Source: Streptomyces sp. WP-1
GTDB lineage: Bacteria; Actinomycetota; Actinomycetes; Streptomycetales; Streptomycetaceae
Length of the DNA stretch: 64,000 nucleotides
Reading direction: 5' to 3'
Assembly: GCF_030450125.1 (NCBI RefSeq)
Contig: NZ_CP123923.1
Location: forward strand, 6,395,501 to 6,459,500
Part shown: positions 1 to 7,313 of the stretch, one piece after another
How the letters are laid out: each line of letters opens with the position of its first letter
Numbering within the stretch: position 1 is the stretch's first letter
Program-made: the position numbers and the translations under genes
Notes under the pieces: generated by a model
What the model was told of the DNA's origin: nothing
Databases searched by the model: none
Seen by the model: the letters and a program-made list of their open reading frames with translations, nothing else

Positions 1-1262
1 ACGCACTCGCCGTCCAGCTCGTCGGGGCGGACATCCGGCGCGGGAAGGTTCTTCCCCTTGTCGGTGCGCAGGACGGCGAGCGCGCTGCCCTTCTTGCCCT
101 CGGCGAGCGCGACGAGCGGGAAGCAGCCGTCCTTGGCGGTCACCAGCACGTCGTACCGCTCGGACATCCCGATGAGCAGGGCGTCGGTGTCCTTGTGCCG
201 CACGGGGTAGCCGTCGGTGTGCGTGACCGTCATGGTGTGGCCGCCGAGCGAGACCCGGAAGGCCGTCTCCGAGCCCGCGTTGACGAAGCGCACCCGGATG
301 CGGTCGCCGGGACGGCAGCGGAACTCCTGGGGCCGGTGCGGCAGCCGCCCGTTGGCGAGGTAGTACGGGTAGGCGACGCTGCCGCCGTCGCCGTCCAGCA
401 TCCGGCTGTGCGAGTCGTGCAGCACCCGGTTCGGACCGCCCCCGGCCTTCGCGGGCGGTGACGACTTCGCCCCGGCCGATCCGCTCGGACGCGGGGAGGG
501 GCTCCCGCTCGCGTGCGGGTGCTCCGGGCCCATGCCCATGCCGGCCATCCCGGAGCCGCCCGGCTTGAGCTGTTCGAGCACGCCCTCGGGGGTGGAGCCG
601 TCCACGCCGTCGAGCCAGTCGTCCAGGACGACGACCCACTCCTTGTCGTAGCCGAGCGTCTCCTTGGGATCGTCCACGACCAGCGGCGCGTACAGGGCGC
701 GGTCGGGCTGCATCCCGACGTGGGAGTGGAGCAGATACGTGCCGGGGTGTTTCACGGTGAACCGGTAGCGGAAGTCCGTGCCCGCCGGGATCGGGCGCTG
801 CGTCAGATCCGGGACGCCGTCCATGTCGCAGCGCAGCCGCACCCCGTGGGAGTGCAGGGTGGTGGTGGTCGGCAGCCGGTTGGCGAGCGTCAGATCCAGG
901 ACGTCGCCCGCGGTCACCCGGACCAGCGGCCCCGGCACGGTGTCGTCGTACGCCCAGGTGCGCACCGAGCGCCCGCCCAGGTCGAGCTTGGTCTCCGCGG
1001 CGGTGAACCGGTACGTGCGCACGCGCCCCGCCCCGCGCTTCCGCTCGGTGGCGAGCACCTCCGGGTCCGACGGGTTGACGTACCCCTTGGGCCCCGCCGG
1101 TACGAAGTTCCCCTCAAGCGCCGCCCCGAGGGGCCCGGTGTCCGGGTGGTGCGGACCGGAGCGGGTCCCGGGCCCCGAACCGGAGCCGCAGGCCGCCAGG
1201 AATCCCGCGCCGACGGCTGCGATCGGGACACGGAGGAGGGTTCGCCGCGAAGGTGTATCCAT
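1..1262 (-). CDS. Multicopper oxidase, Tat/lipoprotein type (C-terminus cut by window edge)
   Basis: About 420 codons are visible and the gene runs off the left edge. The N-terminus carries a twin-arginine-like SRRTLL motif, a hydrophobic stretch and a lipobox-like LAAC, so export through Tat and anchoring as a lipoprotein is likely. Two cupredoxin copper motifs are visible, TLHSHGVRL and LLHSHVGMQ (type 2/3 ligands), plus domain-2 sequence with THTDGYPV. The linker between domains is rich in Gly, Met and Ser/Pro. The third cupredoxin domain with the HCH ligands would lie outside the window. The expected role is oxidation of phenols or cuprous ion at the cell surface; the substrate cannot be told. 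An in-frame ATG at 1277 is an alternative start; neither has a clear ribosome binding site. Confidence 0.9.
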   Translation of the reverse strand, partial: MDTPSRRTLLRVPIAAVGAGFLAACGSGSGPGTRSGPHHPDTGPLGAALEGNFVPAGPKGYVNPSDPEVLATERKRGAGRVRTYRFTAAETKLDLGGRSVRTWAYDDTVPGPLVRVTAGDVLDLTLANRLPTTTTLHSHGVRLRCDMDGVPDLTQRPIPAGTDFRYRFTVKHPGTYLLHSHVGMQPDRALYAPLVVDDPKETLGYDKEWVVVLDDWLDGVDGSTPEGVLEQLKPGGSGMAGMGMGPEHPHASGSPSPRPSGSAGAKSSPPAKAGGGPNRVLHDSHSRMLDGDGGSVAYPYYLANGRLPHRPQEFRCRPGDRIRVRFVNAGSETAFRVSLGGHTMTVTHTDGYPVRHKDTDALLIGMSERYDVLVTAKDGCFPLVALAEGKKGSALAVLRTDKGKNLPAPDVRPDELDGEC

Positions 1263-1356
1263 GTCTGCATCAGACATGTTCGGTGGATCATGCGCTCGGG
1301 GGCGTAGGCCGAATGACCCCGCCCCAGGGCAGATTCACACCGGCAGACGGACGAAC

Positions 1357-1389
1357 GCGGGCCGCCCCGGTACAACCGGAACGGCCCGC
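1357..1389 (-). terminator. Hairpin downstream of the acyltransferase gene
   Basis: An 8-bp perfect stem (1357-1364 with 1382-1389), enclosing a second CCGG/CCGG pairing, lies just past the stop of the 1410-2081 gene. There is no clear T tract, as is usual in Streptomyces. It probably separates the acyltransferase from the multicopper oxidase. Confidence 0.5.
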
Positions 1390-1409
1390 GGCCATCTGCT
1401 GCGCCGGAC

Positions 1410-2081
1410 TCAGGCGGCCTTCGCCTTGGTGGCGTACATGTCGACGTACTCCTGCCCGGACAGCCGCATGACCTCGGTCATCACGGAGTCGGTGACGGCG
1501 CGCAGCACATAGCGGTCGCGGTCCATGCCGTCGTAGCGGGAGAACTCCATCGCCGGGCCGAACCGGACGGTGACCTTGCCGGGCCGCGGGATGCCGTTGC
1601 CACCGGGCTGGAGCTTGTCGGTGCCGATCATCGCGAACGGCACCACCGGCGCGCCGGTCATCAGGGTCAGCCGGGCGATGCCCGTACGACCCCGGTACAG
1701 GCGGCCGTCGGGGGAGCGGGTGCCCTCCGGGTAGATCCCGAAGACCTTGCCCTCCTCCAGGACCCGGCGCCCCGTCATCAGCGCCGCCACACCGCCGTTC
1801 GCGCCGTCCCGGTCCACCGGGATCATGCCGACCCCGGTGAAGAACCACGCCATCAGCCGGCCCTTGAAGCCCTTGCCGGTGACGTACTCGTCCTTGCCGA
1901 TGAAGAGCACCTGACGCTTCGTGACGACCGGAAGCACGATCGAGTCGATGAAGGTGAGATGGTTTCCGGCCAGAATCACCGGACCGTCCCCCGGGATGTT
2001 CTCCGCGCCTTCCACCTGTGGGCGGAACATCAGGCGCATGATCGGGCCGAGCACTGCCTTGATGAGGCGGAAGCGGGACAA
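1410..2081 (-). CDS. 1-acyl-sn-glycerol-3-phosphate acyltransferase family protein (PlsC)
   Basis: A 223-residue PlsC-family acyltransferase that would transfer an acyl chain from acyl-CoA or acyl-ACP to a lysophospholipid at the membrane. Motif I NHLTFID (the His-x4-Asp catalytic pair) lies near residue 40 and motif III PEGTR near residue 118, followed by a conserved proline-containing segment VVPFAMIGT. Length is normal for the short bacterial members. The start is a TTG at 2081 preceded at five bases by GGAGG, which makes it the best-supported start although TTG is rare. It is divergent from the glycerophosphodiesterase gene. Which lysophospholipid it uses is not visible. Confidence 0.9.
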   Translation of the reverse strand: MSRFRLIKAVLGPIMRLMFRPQVEGAENIPGDGPVILAGNHLTFIDSIVLPVVTKRQVLFIGKDEYVTGKGFKGRLMAWFFTGVGMIPVDRDGANGGVAALMTGRRVLEEGKVFGIYPEGTRSPDGRLYRGRTGIARLTLMTGAPVVPFAMIGTDKLQPGGNGIPRPGKVTVRFGPAMEFSRYDGMDRDRYVLRAVTDSVMTEVMRLSGQEYVDMYATKAKAA

Positions 2082-2458
2082 CGGGTCCTCCGATGTCAGG
2101 GGGCGATATGAATCTGTGCGGTTGGGTCTGTGCAGGTGAGGACATTACTCGCGGCTCCGCCGCGAACGCACATCGGGGACGGGCGGTTCACCGAGGTCTT
2201 ACGAAGTGTTGACATGGGTTTACCTGCGGTGACGCCCGGCGGACGGCGTGTAACGCCCTTGTGCCGATGTGACGGACATCGCTCGTCCCGTCCCCGTACG
2301 CGACACCCCGTCACCTGCCCGCACACAGGGGCCATACGCCCGCACCCGCGAGTTCGACGCGAAGCCGCCCTGCTGTCATACGCGCCCCCCTACGATCTCC
2401 CGGACTGATGAACATCGGACTGATGAGCGACGAAGACAGAAGACGGCAGGAGGCCGCC
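2082..2458. other. Divergent control region, acyltransferase / glycerophosphodiesterase
   Basis: 377 bases without a gene between two divergently transcribed lipid-related genes. The main recognisable element is the GTTCACC-type direct repeat cluster listed separately at 2186-2224. A TTGACA hexamer lies at 2209-2214 inside that cluster, but I cannot pair it with a convincing -10. No other gene is supported here. Confidence 0.6.
2186..2224 (+). promoter_or_regulatory. Candidate PHO box (PhoP direct repeats) upstream of glpQ
   Basis: GTTCACC at 2186-2192 matches the seven-base core of the Streptomyces PhoP direct repeat unit exactly. Further units follow in register: TCTTACG at 2197 (weak), GTTGACA at 2208 and GTTTACC at 2218, with offsets of 11, 11 and 10 bases. 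Repeat units of 11 bases are the hallmark of Streptomyces PHO boxes, and glycerophosphodiesterase genes are known PhoP targets in S. coelicolor. The assignment is inference from motif and context. Confidence 0.6.
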
Positions 2459-3640
2459 ATGGGAACCGAGCGTACGCACGAGACGCAGCCACAGACGCAG
2501 GTCACGGGACGGCGGGCGCTCCTCGGCGCCGCGATGCTGGGCGCGGGCGGCGCGGTCCTCGGGCTGTCCGGCACCGCCCGGGCCGCCGAGGCCCCGGCGG
2601 CGAAGCGCACCGCGCGCGGGCTCAAGGGACTGCCGGTGCCGACCATCGTCGGCCACCGCGGCGCCAGCGGCTACCGCCCCGAGCACACCTTCGGCTCCTA
2701 CGAGCTGGCCCTCGACCTCGGCGCCGACATCGTGGAGGCCGGCGACCTGTGCCCCACCAAGGACGGCCATCTGGTGTGCCGGCACGAACCGGAGATCGGC
2801 GGCACCACCGATGTCGCGGACCACCCCGAGTTCGCCGGCCGCAAGACCACCAAGGTGCTCGACGGCGTCGCCACCACCGGCTGGTTCACCGAGGACTTCA
2901 CCCTCGCCGAGCTGAAGACGCTGCGCGCGATCGAGCGGATCCCGGACAACCGGCCGCACAACAAGCTCTACAACGGCCGCTGGGAGATCCCCACCTTCGA
3001 GGAAGTCCTGAAGTGGCAGGACGAGCAGACCCGCAAGCGCGGCAAGCAGGTCTGGATCTACCCCGAGACCAAGCACCCCACCTACTTCCGCAAGCTGGGC
3101 CTCGCCCTGGAGGAGCGGGTGGCCAAGCTGCTGCGCAGGCACGGCAAGGACACCCGCAACTCCCCGGTGGTCATCCAGTCGTTCGAGCCCACCAGCATCC
3201 AGAGGCTGAACCAGCTGGTCGACAACCCGCTCGTGGTGCTGCTGTCCACGGCCGACAGCCGCCCCTGGGACTTCGCGGAGGCGGGCGACCCGCGCACGGT
3301 CGCCGACCTGATCACCCCCAAGGGCCTGCGGGAGATCGCCGGTTACGCCCAGGGCATCGGCCCGACCCTGGACCTGGTCATCCCCAAGAAGGCGGACGGC
3401 TCCCTCGCCGAGCCCTCCACCCTGGTCTCCGACGCGCACCGGGTCGGCCTGATCCTGCACCCCTACACGATGCGCAACGAGAACCCCTTCCTGCCCACGG
3501 AGTTCCGCAAGGGCGGCGCGGCCGACGGCTACGGCGACCCCTTCGGCGCCTTCAAGGCGTACTTCGCGACCGGCATCGACGGCGTCTTCACCGACAACGC
3601 CGACACCGGCGTCCTGGCCCGCGCCGACTTCCTGGCCTGA
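2459..3640 (+). CDS. glpQ: Glycerophosphodiester phosphodiesterase, Tat-exported
   Basis: Hydrolyses deacylated phospholipids (glycerophosphodiesters) to glycerol-3-phosphate and an alcohol, outside the cell. Protein of 393 residues with a Tat signal (TGRRALLGAAMLGAGG, residues ~16-31) and then a GDPD TIM barrel starting at VGHRGASGYRPEHT, which holds the catalytic histidine and arginine. The second catalytic His is in KDGHLVCRHEPEIGGTT. The start at 2459 has AGGAGG five bases upstream. An in-frame ATG at 2408 lacks such a site and would add 17 residues before the signal, so I reject it. A PHO box lies ~235 bases upstream, so induction on phosphate starvation is likely. It supplies phosphate and glycerol phosphate. 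Confidence 0.93.
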   Translation: MGTERTHETQPQTQVTGRRALLGAAMLGAGGAVLGLSGTARAAEAPAAKRTARGLKGLPVPTIVGHRGASGYRPEHTFGSYELALDLGADIVEAGDLCPTKDGHLVCRHEPEIGGTTDVADHPEFAGRKTTKVLDGVATTGWFTEDFTLAELKTLRAIERIPDNRPHNKLYNGRWEIPTFEEVLKWQDEQTRKRGKQVWIYPETKHPTYFRKLGLALEERVAKLLRRHGKDTRNSPVVIQSFEPTSIQRLNQLVDNPLVVLLSTADSRPWDFAEAGDPRTVADLITPKGLREIAGYAQGIGPTLDLVIPKKADGSLAEPSTLVSDAHRVGLILHPYTMRNENPFLPTEFRKGGAADGYGDPFGAFKAYFATGIDGVFTDNADTGVLARADFLA

Positions 3641-3670
3641 CCCGCACGCCCCCGCCGACGCCCCCGCGAT

Positions 3671-3698
3671 CTCCCGGAAGGCCCCGGTCCGCCGGGAG
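3671..3698 (+). terminator. Weak hairpin after glpQ
   Basis: CTCCCGG (3671-3677) pairs with CCGGGAG (3692-3698) around a 14-base loop, 30 bases after the glpQ stop. Seven base pairs with no T tract; a possible transcription end only. Confidence 0.3.
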
Positions 3699-3818
3699 AA
3701 CGGGGGGAGTTGGCTATGTCACAGGGCGTCCCCGCGCGACGAAGGTTGCTTCCCGCCGGGCGCGGGGATAGGAGTGTGGGGGACGACAGGTGATCAGGTG
3801 AGCGGGAGGCATGCGCAC

Positions 3819-4316
3819 ATGGGCATGAGCGTGACCATCTCGGTGGCGACCGAGGAGGACGCGGAGGACATCTTCCGCCTCCAGTACCTGTGCTTCCAGA
3901 GCGAGGCGCGGCTGTACGGCAACTACCGCATCGACCCGCTCGTCGAGACCCTCGACGCCGTCCGCCGCGAGATCGGCGTCGACTGCGTCTTCGTCGCCCG
4001 GCTCGGCGACGAGGTGATCGGCGCCGTCCGCGGCAGGATCGGCGAGGACGGCTCGGCCGCCATCGTCCGCCTCTGCGTCCACCCCCGCCTCCAGGGCCAC
4101 GGCATCGGCGCCCGCCTGCTGCGCGCCGCCGAGGCCGACCTGGCCGGTGAGCGCGGCGCCACCCTCTTCCGCCTCCAGACCGGCCACCGCAGCGAGGGCA
4201 ACCTCCGCCTGTACCGCCGCGTCGGCTACGAGCCGGTGGGCAGGTCGAAGGGAACGGACGGGGTGGACCTGATCGTGCTGGAGAAGCCCGCGGCCACTTA
4301 TGTAGCCACGGCGTGA
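3819..4316 (+). CDS. GNAT family N-acetyltransferase
   Basis: A single-domain GNAT protein of 165 residues that would acetylate an amine of an unknown small molecule or protein using acetyl-CoA. The acetyl-CoA pyrophosphate-binding motif A is visible as VHPRLQGHGIGARLLRAAE (R/Q-x-x-G-x-G/A type), followed by a C-terminal strand containing NLRLYRRVGYEP, the usual motif B tail. I chose the ATG at 3819 because GGGAGG lies nine bases upstream; an in-frame ATG at 3774 is unsupported. It ends just before a dispersed repeat at 4321 and converges on the small membrane protein gene. The substrate is unknown. Confidence 0.85.
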   Translation: MGMSVTISVATEEDAEDIFRLQYLCFQSEARLYGNYRIDPLVETLDAVRREIGVDCVFVARLGDEVIGAVRGRIGEDGSAAIVRLCVHPRLQGHGIGARLLRAAEADLAGERGATLFRLQTGHRSEGNLRLYRRVGYEPVGRSKGTDGVDLIVLEKPAATYVATA

Positions 4317-4320
4317 TCAA

Positions 4321-4379
4321 CGCGCCCCGAAGGAGCGCGGGGAACCGCGCGATCAACCACAGCGGACGGTGAGCCGCCG
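4321..4379 (-). repeat. Streptomyces dispersed intergenic repeat, copy B
   Basis: Read on the minus strand, this ~58-base element aligns over its full length, without gaps, to the element at 20289-20344. Both begin with GGCGGCT, contain a TGG-TTG-TCGCGC core and end in a G+C hairpin (here GCGCTCC, loop TTCG, GGGCGC). It lies between the convergent genes ending at 4316 and 4387, so the hairpin can serve as a two-way terminator. I recall near-identical elements in many Streptomyces intergenic regions. Confidence 0.7.
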
Positions 4380-4386
4380 ACTGACC

Positions 4387-4806
4387 TCAACCAGCCCGCT
4401 GCGACCGCGCCTTCCGCAGCCAGTACATCGCGGAGACGGGCAGCAGCACGGGAATGAACACGTACCCCATCCCGTAGTCGGACCACACGGTGGAGTCGGG
4501 GAACGCCGAGGGGTCGACCACCGTCCACGTCCCCACGAGCAGCACACCGGCCAACTCGACCCCGCAGCACAGCAGCGCCGCCCGCCGGGCCACGTCCCCG
4601 CCCCGCACCAGGGTGTACGTGATGAACGCGTAGATCAGCCCGGCGACCGCGGACAGCGTGTACGCCAGCGGCGCCCGCCCGAAGTCCGTCGCGATCTGGT
4701 AGACGGAACGCGACACCGCGCCGACGACCATCACGCCGTAGAACCACACGAGCAGCATTCCCGGCCCGCTGATCAACCGGGCCGGCTTCTCCTCGACCGT
4801 CGTCAT
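4387..4806 (-). CDS. Small integral membrane protein, function unknown
   Basis: 139 residues with four predicted membrane segments: residues ~14-35, ~52-68, ~78-98 and ~112-128. The loops are short and the N- and C-termini polar (ends RKARSQRAG). No catalytic motif is seen. It sits two bases downstream of a second small membrane protein gene on the same strand (4809-5168), so the two are surely co-transcribed and may work together. I do not recognise a named family; proteins like this are conserved hypothetical in Streptomyces. The ATG start at 4806 is the only sensible one. Confidence 0.75.
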   Translation of the reverse strand: MTTVEEKPARLISGPGMLLVWFYGVMVVGAVSRSVYQIATDFGRAPLAYTLSAVAGLIYAFITYTLVRGGDVARRAALLCCGVELAGVLLVGTWTVVDPSAFPDSTVWSDYGMGYVFIPVLLPVSAMYWLRKARSQRAG

Positions 4807-4808
4807 CC

Positions 4809-5168
4809 TCAGCCTCCCCAGATGTCAAAGAGCCGGACCTGAAGCACGGCCAGCACCACGCCGCCCGCCGCGGCCGTCACCGAACCCCACCGGGTCCGCT
4901 CGGCCAGCGACATGAAGCCCGCGGCCGGCACACACGCGAACGCGCCCAGCAGATACGCCACGAAGATCGCGGTGCCCTGTTCCGGCTTCTCGCCCCGCGC
5001 CAGCTGCACGATCCCGATCACCAGCTGGATGACGGCCAGCAGCGACACCACGGCCATGCCGATGAAGTGCCAGTCCTTCGTCGGCTGGTCACGATAGGCG
5101 GCCCAGCCGCACCACGCGGCGAGCAGCAGCGCGGCGACCCCGGTCACCAGCGTCAGGACAGTGAGCAT
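4809..5168 (-). CDS. Small integral membrane protein, function unknown
   Basis: 119 residues beginning MLTVLTLVTGVAALLLAAW, with four hydrophobic segments: ~3-20, ~36-55, ~66-84 and ~94-112. A longer reading frame goes up to 5282, but it would overlap the divergent HAD gene and its extra N-terminus is arginine-rich non-membrane sequence, so I take ATG 5168. The stop is followed after two bases by the next membrane protein gene, a translationally coupled pair. No enzymatic or transport motif is visible and no function is assigned. Confidence 0.7.
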   Translation of the reverse strand: MLTVLTLVTGVAALLLAAWCGWAAYRDQPTKDWHFIGMAVVSLLAVIQLVIGIVQLARGEKPEQGTAIFVAYLLGAFACVPAAGFMSLAERTRWGSVTAAAGGVVLAVLQVRLFDIWGG

Positions 5169-5238
5169 GCGGTCGACCTTATTACGGCGGAATCGGGGCA
5201 ACGCCGCCGACCCCGCCGTACGCCGTAGGGTCGGGACC

Positions 5239-5883
5239 ATGACGATCCACGCGCACGCTCTCCTGTTCGACAACGACGGCACCCTGGTCTCCTCCTACGA
5301 CTCCGTCGTGCGCTGCTGGACCCTCTGGGCCCATGAGTACGGGGTCACGGCCGAGCAGTTCGCACAGGTCGAGCTGCACGGCCGTACCGCGGCGGAGATA
5401 GTCGCCGACCTGCTGCCCGCCCACCGGGTGCCGGAGGCCGTCGCCCGGGTCGAGCGGCTGGAGGTGGCGGACGTCTCCGGCGTACGGCTGCTGCCCGGCA
5501 CCCGGGAGTTCCTTAACTCCCTGCCCGCCGACCGCTGGGCCGTGGTCACCTCCGCCACCCACCGGCTCGCCGAGGCCCGCCTCACGGCCGTGGGCGTCAC
5601 CCCGAAGTGCCTGGTCAGCGCCGACGACGTCACCCGCGGCAAGCCCGACCCGGAGCCCTATCTGCTGGCCGCCCGGCAGCTCGGCGCGGACCCGGCCGAC
5701 TGCGTGGTCTTCGAGGACGCCCCCGCCGGACTGCGCGCGGCCCGCGCGGCCGGCATGCGGACCGTGGCGTTGGCCACAACCCACCGCGCCGAGGAACTCG
5801 ACGCCGACCTCGTCGTGGACGACCTCGCGGCCCTGCGCGCACTGGTCACCGACGGGGGAGTGGCGATCTCCGTCCGCGACTGA
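5239..5883 (+). CDS. HAD-superfamily phosphatase
   Basis: 214-residue haloacid dehalogenase-type hydrolase. The nucleophile motif is FDNDGTL at residues ~10-16 (DxDGT with the acylated Asp first), motif II is VTSAT, and motif III/IV are the Lys of KPDPEPY and the acidic pair in FEDAPAGLRAARAAGM. The C1 cap of ~70 residues fits the beta-phosphoglucomutase or phosphoglycolate phosphatase-like subfamily, so a small phosphosugar or similar phosphate ester is the likely substrate. The ATG at 5239 follows a GGTCGGG stretch. It stands alone, upstream of the metNIQ leader, with no obvious shared function. Confidence 0.88.
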   Translation: MTIHAHALLFDNDGTLVSSYDSVVRCWTLWAHEYGVTAEQFAQVELHGRTAAEIVADLLPAHRVPEAVARVERLEVADVSGVRLLPGTREFLNSLPADRWAVVTSATHRLAEARLTAVGVTPKCLVSADDVTRGKPDPEPYLLAARQLGADPADCVVFEDAPAGLRAARAAGMRTVALATTHRAEELDADLVVDDLAALRALVTDGGVAISVRD

Positions 5884-5906
5884 GCCCGCCCCGAGGTGTC
5901 CGCCGT

Positions 5907-5923
5907 TGTCCACTATGCGGACA
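5907..5923 (+). promoter_or_regulatory. 17-bp dyad, candidate operator upstream of the met leader
   Basis: TGTCC, seven bases, GGACA, with one further symmetric C/G pair inside. It lies ~30 bases before the possible -10 hexamer of the leader ORF, a typical place for an operator. The form recalls IclR-family sites such as those of the amino-acid regulator NdgR, but that link is only a guess. Confidence 0.4.
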
Positions 5924-5965
5924 GCGGCCACCGCTCCCCGGCGGGCTTCTGCTTTACTGGGCCGC

Positions 5966-6058
5966 ATGACCACGACGAACAGCCGCATCCCTGCGACCGA
6001 GGCGACCATGACGCCCGGTGCTGTTTGTCTGTGTCCGTGTCGAATGTGCGCCTTCTAG
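5966..6058 (+). CDS. Cysteine-rich leader peptide of the metNIQ operon
   Basis: A 30-codon ORF (or 16 codons if the in-frame ATG at 6008 is used) whose C-terminal part reads V-C-L-C-P-C-R-M-C-A-F, four cysteine codons in eight, followed by TAG. It lies 220 bases before metN and 45 bases before a strong hairpin. TTTACT ends seven bases before the first ATG, which would suit a leaderless transcript. Poly-cysteine leader ORFs acting as cysteine-responsive attenuators are established in mycobacteria, and short leader peptides are widely annotated before sulfur genes in Streptomyces. I infer that stalling on Cys codons when cysteine is low prevents attenuation and raises transporter expression. 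Translation is not shown by sequence alone. Confidence 0.6.
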   Translation: MTTTNSRIPATEATMTPGAVCLCPCRMCAF

Positions 6059-6103
6059 AGGGCCCCCGCACCACCTGAGCCTCGCGCCCCGAAGCGAGAG
6101 CCG

Positions 6104-6149
6104 CGGCCCGTCCCGCGCCCCCACCCGGGCGAGCGGGACCCGAGGGCCG
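6104..6149 (+). terminator. Attenuator-like hairpin after the cysteine leader peptide
   Basis: Bases 6104-6116 pair with 6133-6139 plus 6144-6149, giving 13 base pairs with one four-base bulge and a 16-base loop. An upstream CTCGC/GCGAG pairing (6081-6085 with 6094-6098) could form an alternative structure. Position, strength and the leader ORF suggest transcription attenuation; a T tract is lacking. Confidence 0.45.
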
Positions 6150-6278
6150 TACCGCGCACACGACGTTCTCCCCGCTTCACCGCCACCCGAGAACCGTGCC
6201 GCGTACCCCACGAACGCACGCAACGCACCCGTGCCCGGGCACACCCGAGCCCGCGCACTCGACAGTGACGGAAATCCT

Positions 6279-7313
6279 GTGATCACCACATCGGGCCTGA
6301 CCAAGGTCTACCGCTCCCGCGGCCGCGAGGTCACCGCCCTCGACGGCGTCGATCTCCACGTCCGCGAAGGCGAGGTCTACGGCGTCATCGGCCAGTCCGG
6401 CGCCGGCAAGTCCTCGCTCATCCGCTGCGTCAACCTGCTGGAGCGCCCCACCTCCGGCACGGTGACCGTCGCCGGGCAGGACCTCACCGCCCTGGCCGGG
6501 CGCGGCCCGCGCGCGGGCAAGGAACTGCGCCGGGCGCGCAGCCGGATCGGCATGGTCTTCCAGCACTTCAACCTGCTGTCCTCGCGGACCGTGCAGGACA
6601 ACGTCGAGCTGCCGCTGGAAATCCTCGGCACGTCCGGGAAGGAACGCTCCCGCAAGGCGCTCGAACTGCTCGACCTGGTCGGCCTCGCCGACAAGGCCAA
6701 GAGCTACCCCGCCCAGCTCTCCGGCGGCCAGAAGCAGCGTGTCGGCATCGCCCGCGCCCTGGCCGGCGACCCCAAGGTGCTGCTCTCCGACGAGGCCACC
6801 AGCGCCCTCGACCCGGAGACCACCCGCTCCATCCTCCAGCTGCTGCGCGATCTGAACCGGCAGCTCGGGCTCACCGTCCTGCTCATCACCCATGAGATGG
6901 ACGTGGTCAAGTCGATCTGCGACTCCGCCGCCCTGATGGAGAGGGGCCGGATCGTGGAGTCCGGCACGGTCAGCGAGCTGCTGGCGACCCCCGGCTCCCA
7001 GCTGGCCGCCGCGCTGTTCCCGGTGAGCGGCGAGCGCACCGGCACGGAGCGCACCGTCCTCGACGTCACCTTCCACGGTGAGGCCGCGACCCAGCCGGTC
7101 ATCTCCCAGCTGTCGCGCACCTACAACATCGACATCTCGATCCTCGGCGCCGCCATCGACACCGTCGGCGGCCTCCAGATCGGCCGGATGCGCATCGAGC
7201 TGCCCGGCCACTACGAGGACAACGTGGTGCCCATCGGCTTCCTGCGCGAGCAGGGACTCCAGATCGACGTCGTGGGCCAGGAGGCCGCACTGGTGAAGGA
7301 AGGTGCCAAGTGA
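6279..7313 (+). CDS. metN: Methionine ABC transporter, ATP-binding subunit
   Basis: 344-residue ATPase that drives methionine import with MetI and MetQ. Walker A GQSGAGKSS is at residues 38-46, the signature LSGGQKQR starts at 147, and Walker B is VLLSDE (Asp171, Glu172). From about residue 256 a C-terminal NIL (ACT-like) domain is present, which in the E. coli MetNI complex binds methionine and shuts transport off when the cell is replete. The start is the GTG at 6279, which gives the standard N-terminus MITTSGLTKVY; upstream in-frame sequence is arginine-rich and not typical. The stop overlaps the metI start by four bases (GTGA). Expression is probably controlled by the leader region at 5907-6149. 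Confidence 0.95.
   Translation: MITTSGLTKVYRSRGREVTALDGVDLHVREGEVYGVIGQSGAGKSSLIRCVNLLERPTSGTVTVAGQDLTALAGRGPRAGKELRRARSRIGMVFQHFNLLSSRTVQDNVELPLEILGTSGKERSRKALELLDLVGLADKAKSYPAQLSGGQKQRVGIARALAGDPKVLLSDEATSALDPETTRSILQLLRDLNRQLGLTVLLITHEMDVVKSICDSAALMERGRIVESGTVSELLATPGSQLAAALFPVSGERTGTERTVLDVTFHGEAATQPVISQLSRTYNIDISILGAAIDTVGGLQIGRMRIELPGHYEDNVVPIGFLREQGLQIDVVGQEAALVKEGAK

Larger units (their letters stand above)
5884..6278 (+). other. Leader region of the metNIQ operon
   Basis: 395 bases without a large gene. In order it holds a 17-bp dyad (5907-5923), a possible -10 hexamer TTTACT (5953-5958), a 30-codon cysteine-rich leader ORF (5966-6058) and a long hairpin (6104-6149). After the hairpin come ~130 bases of unstructured-looking sequence before the GTG of metN. 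No S-box (SAM-I) or other riboswitch consensus was recognised by eye. Confidence 0.6.

Noticed and set aside
6059..6278. SAM (S-box) or other riboswitch before metN
   Set aside because: No conserved S-box core or kink-turn was seen; the leader peptide and hairpin explain the region better.
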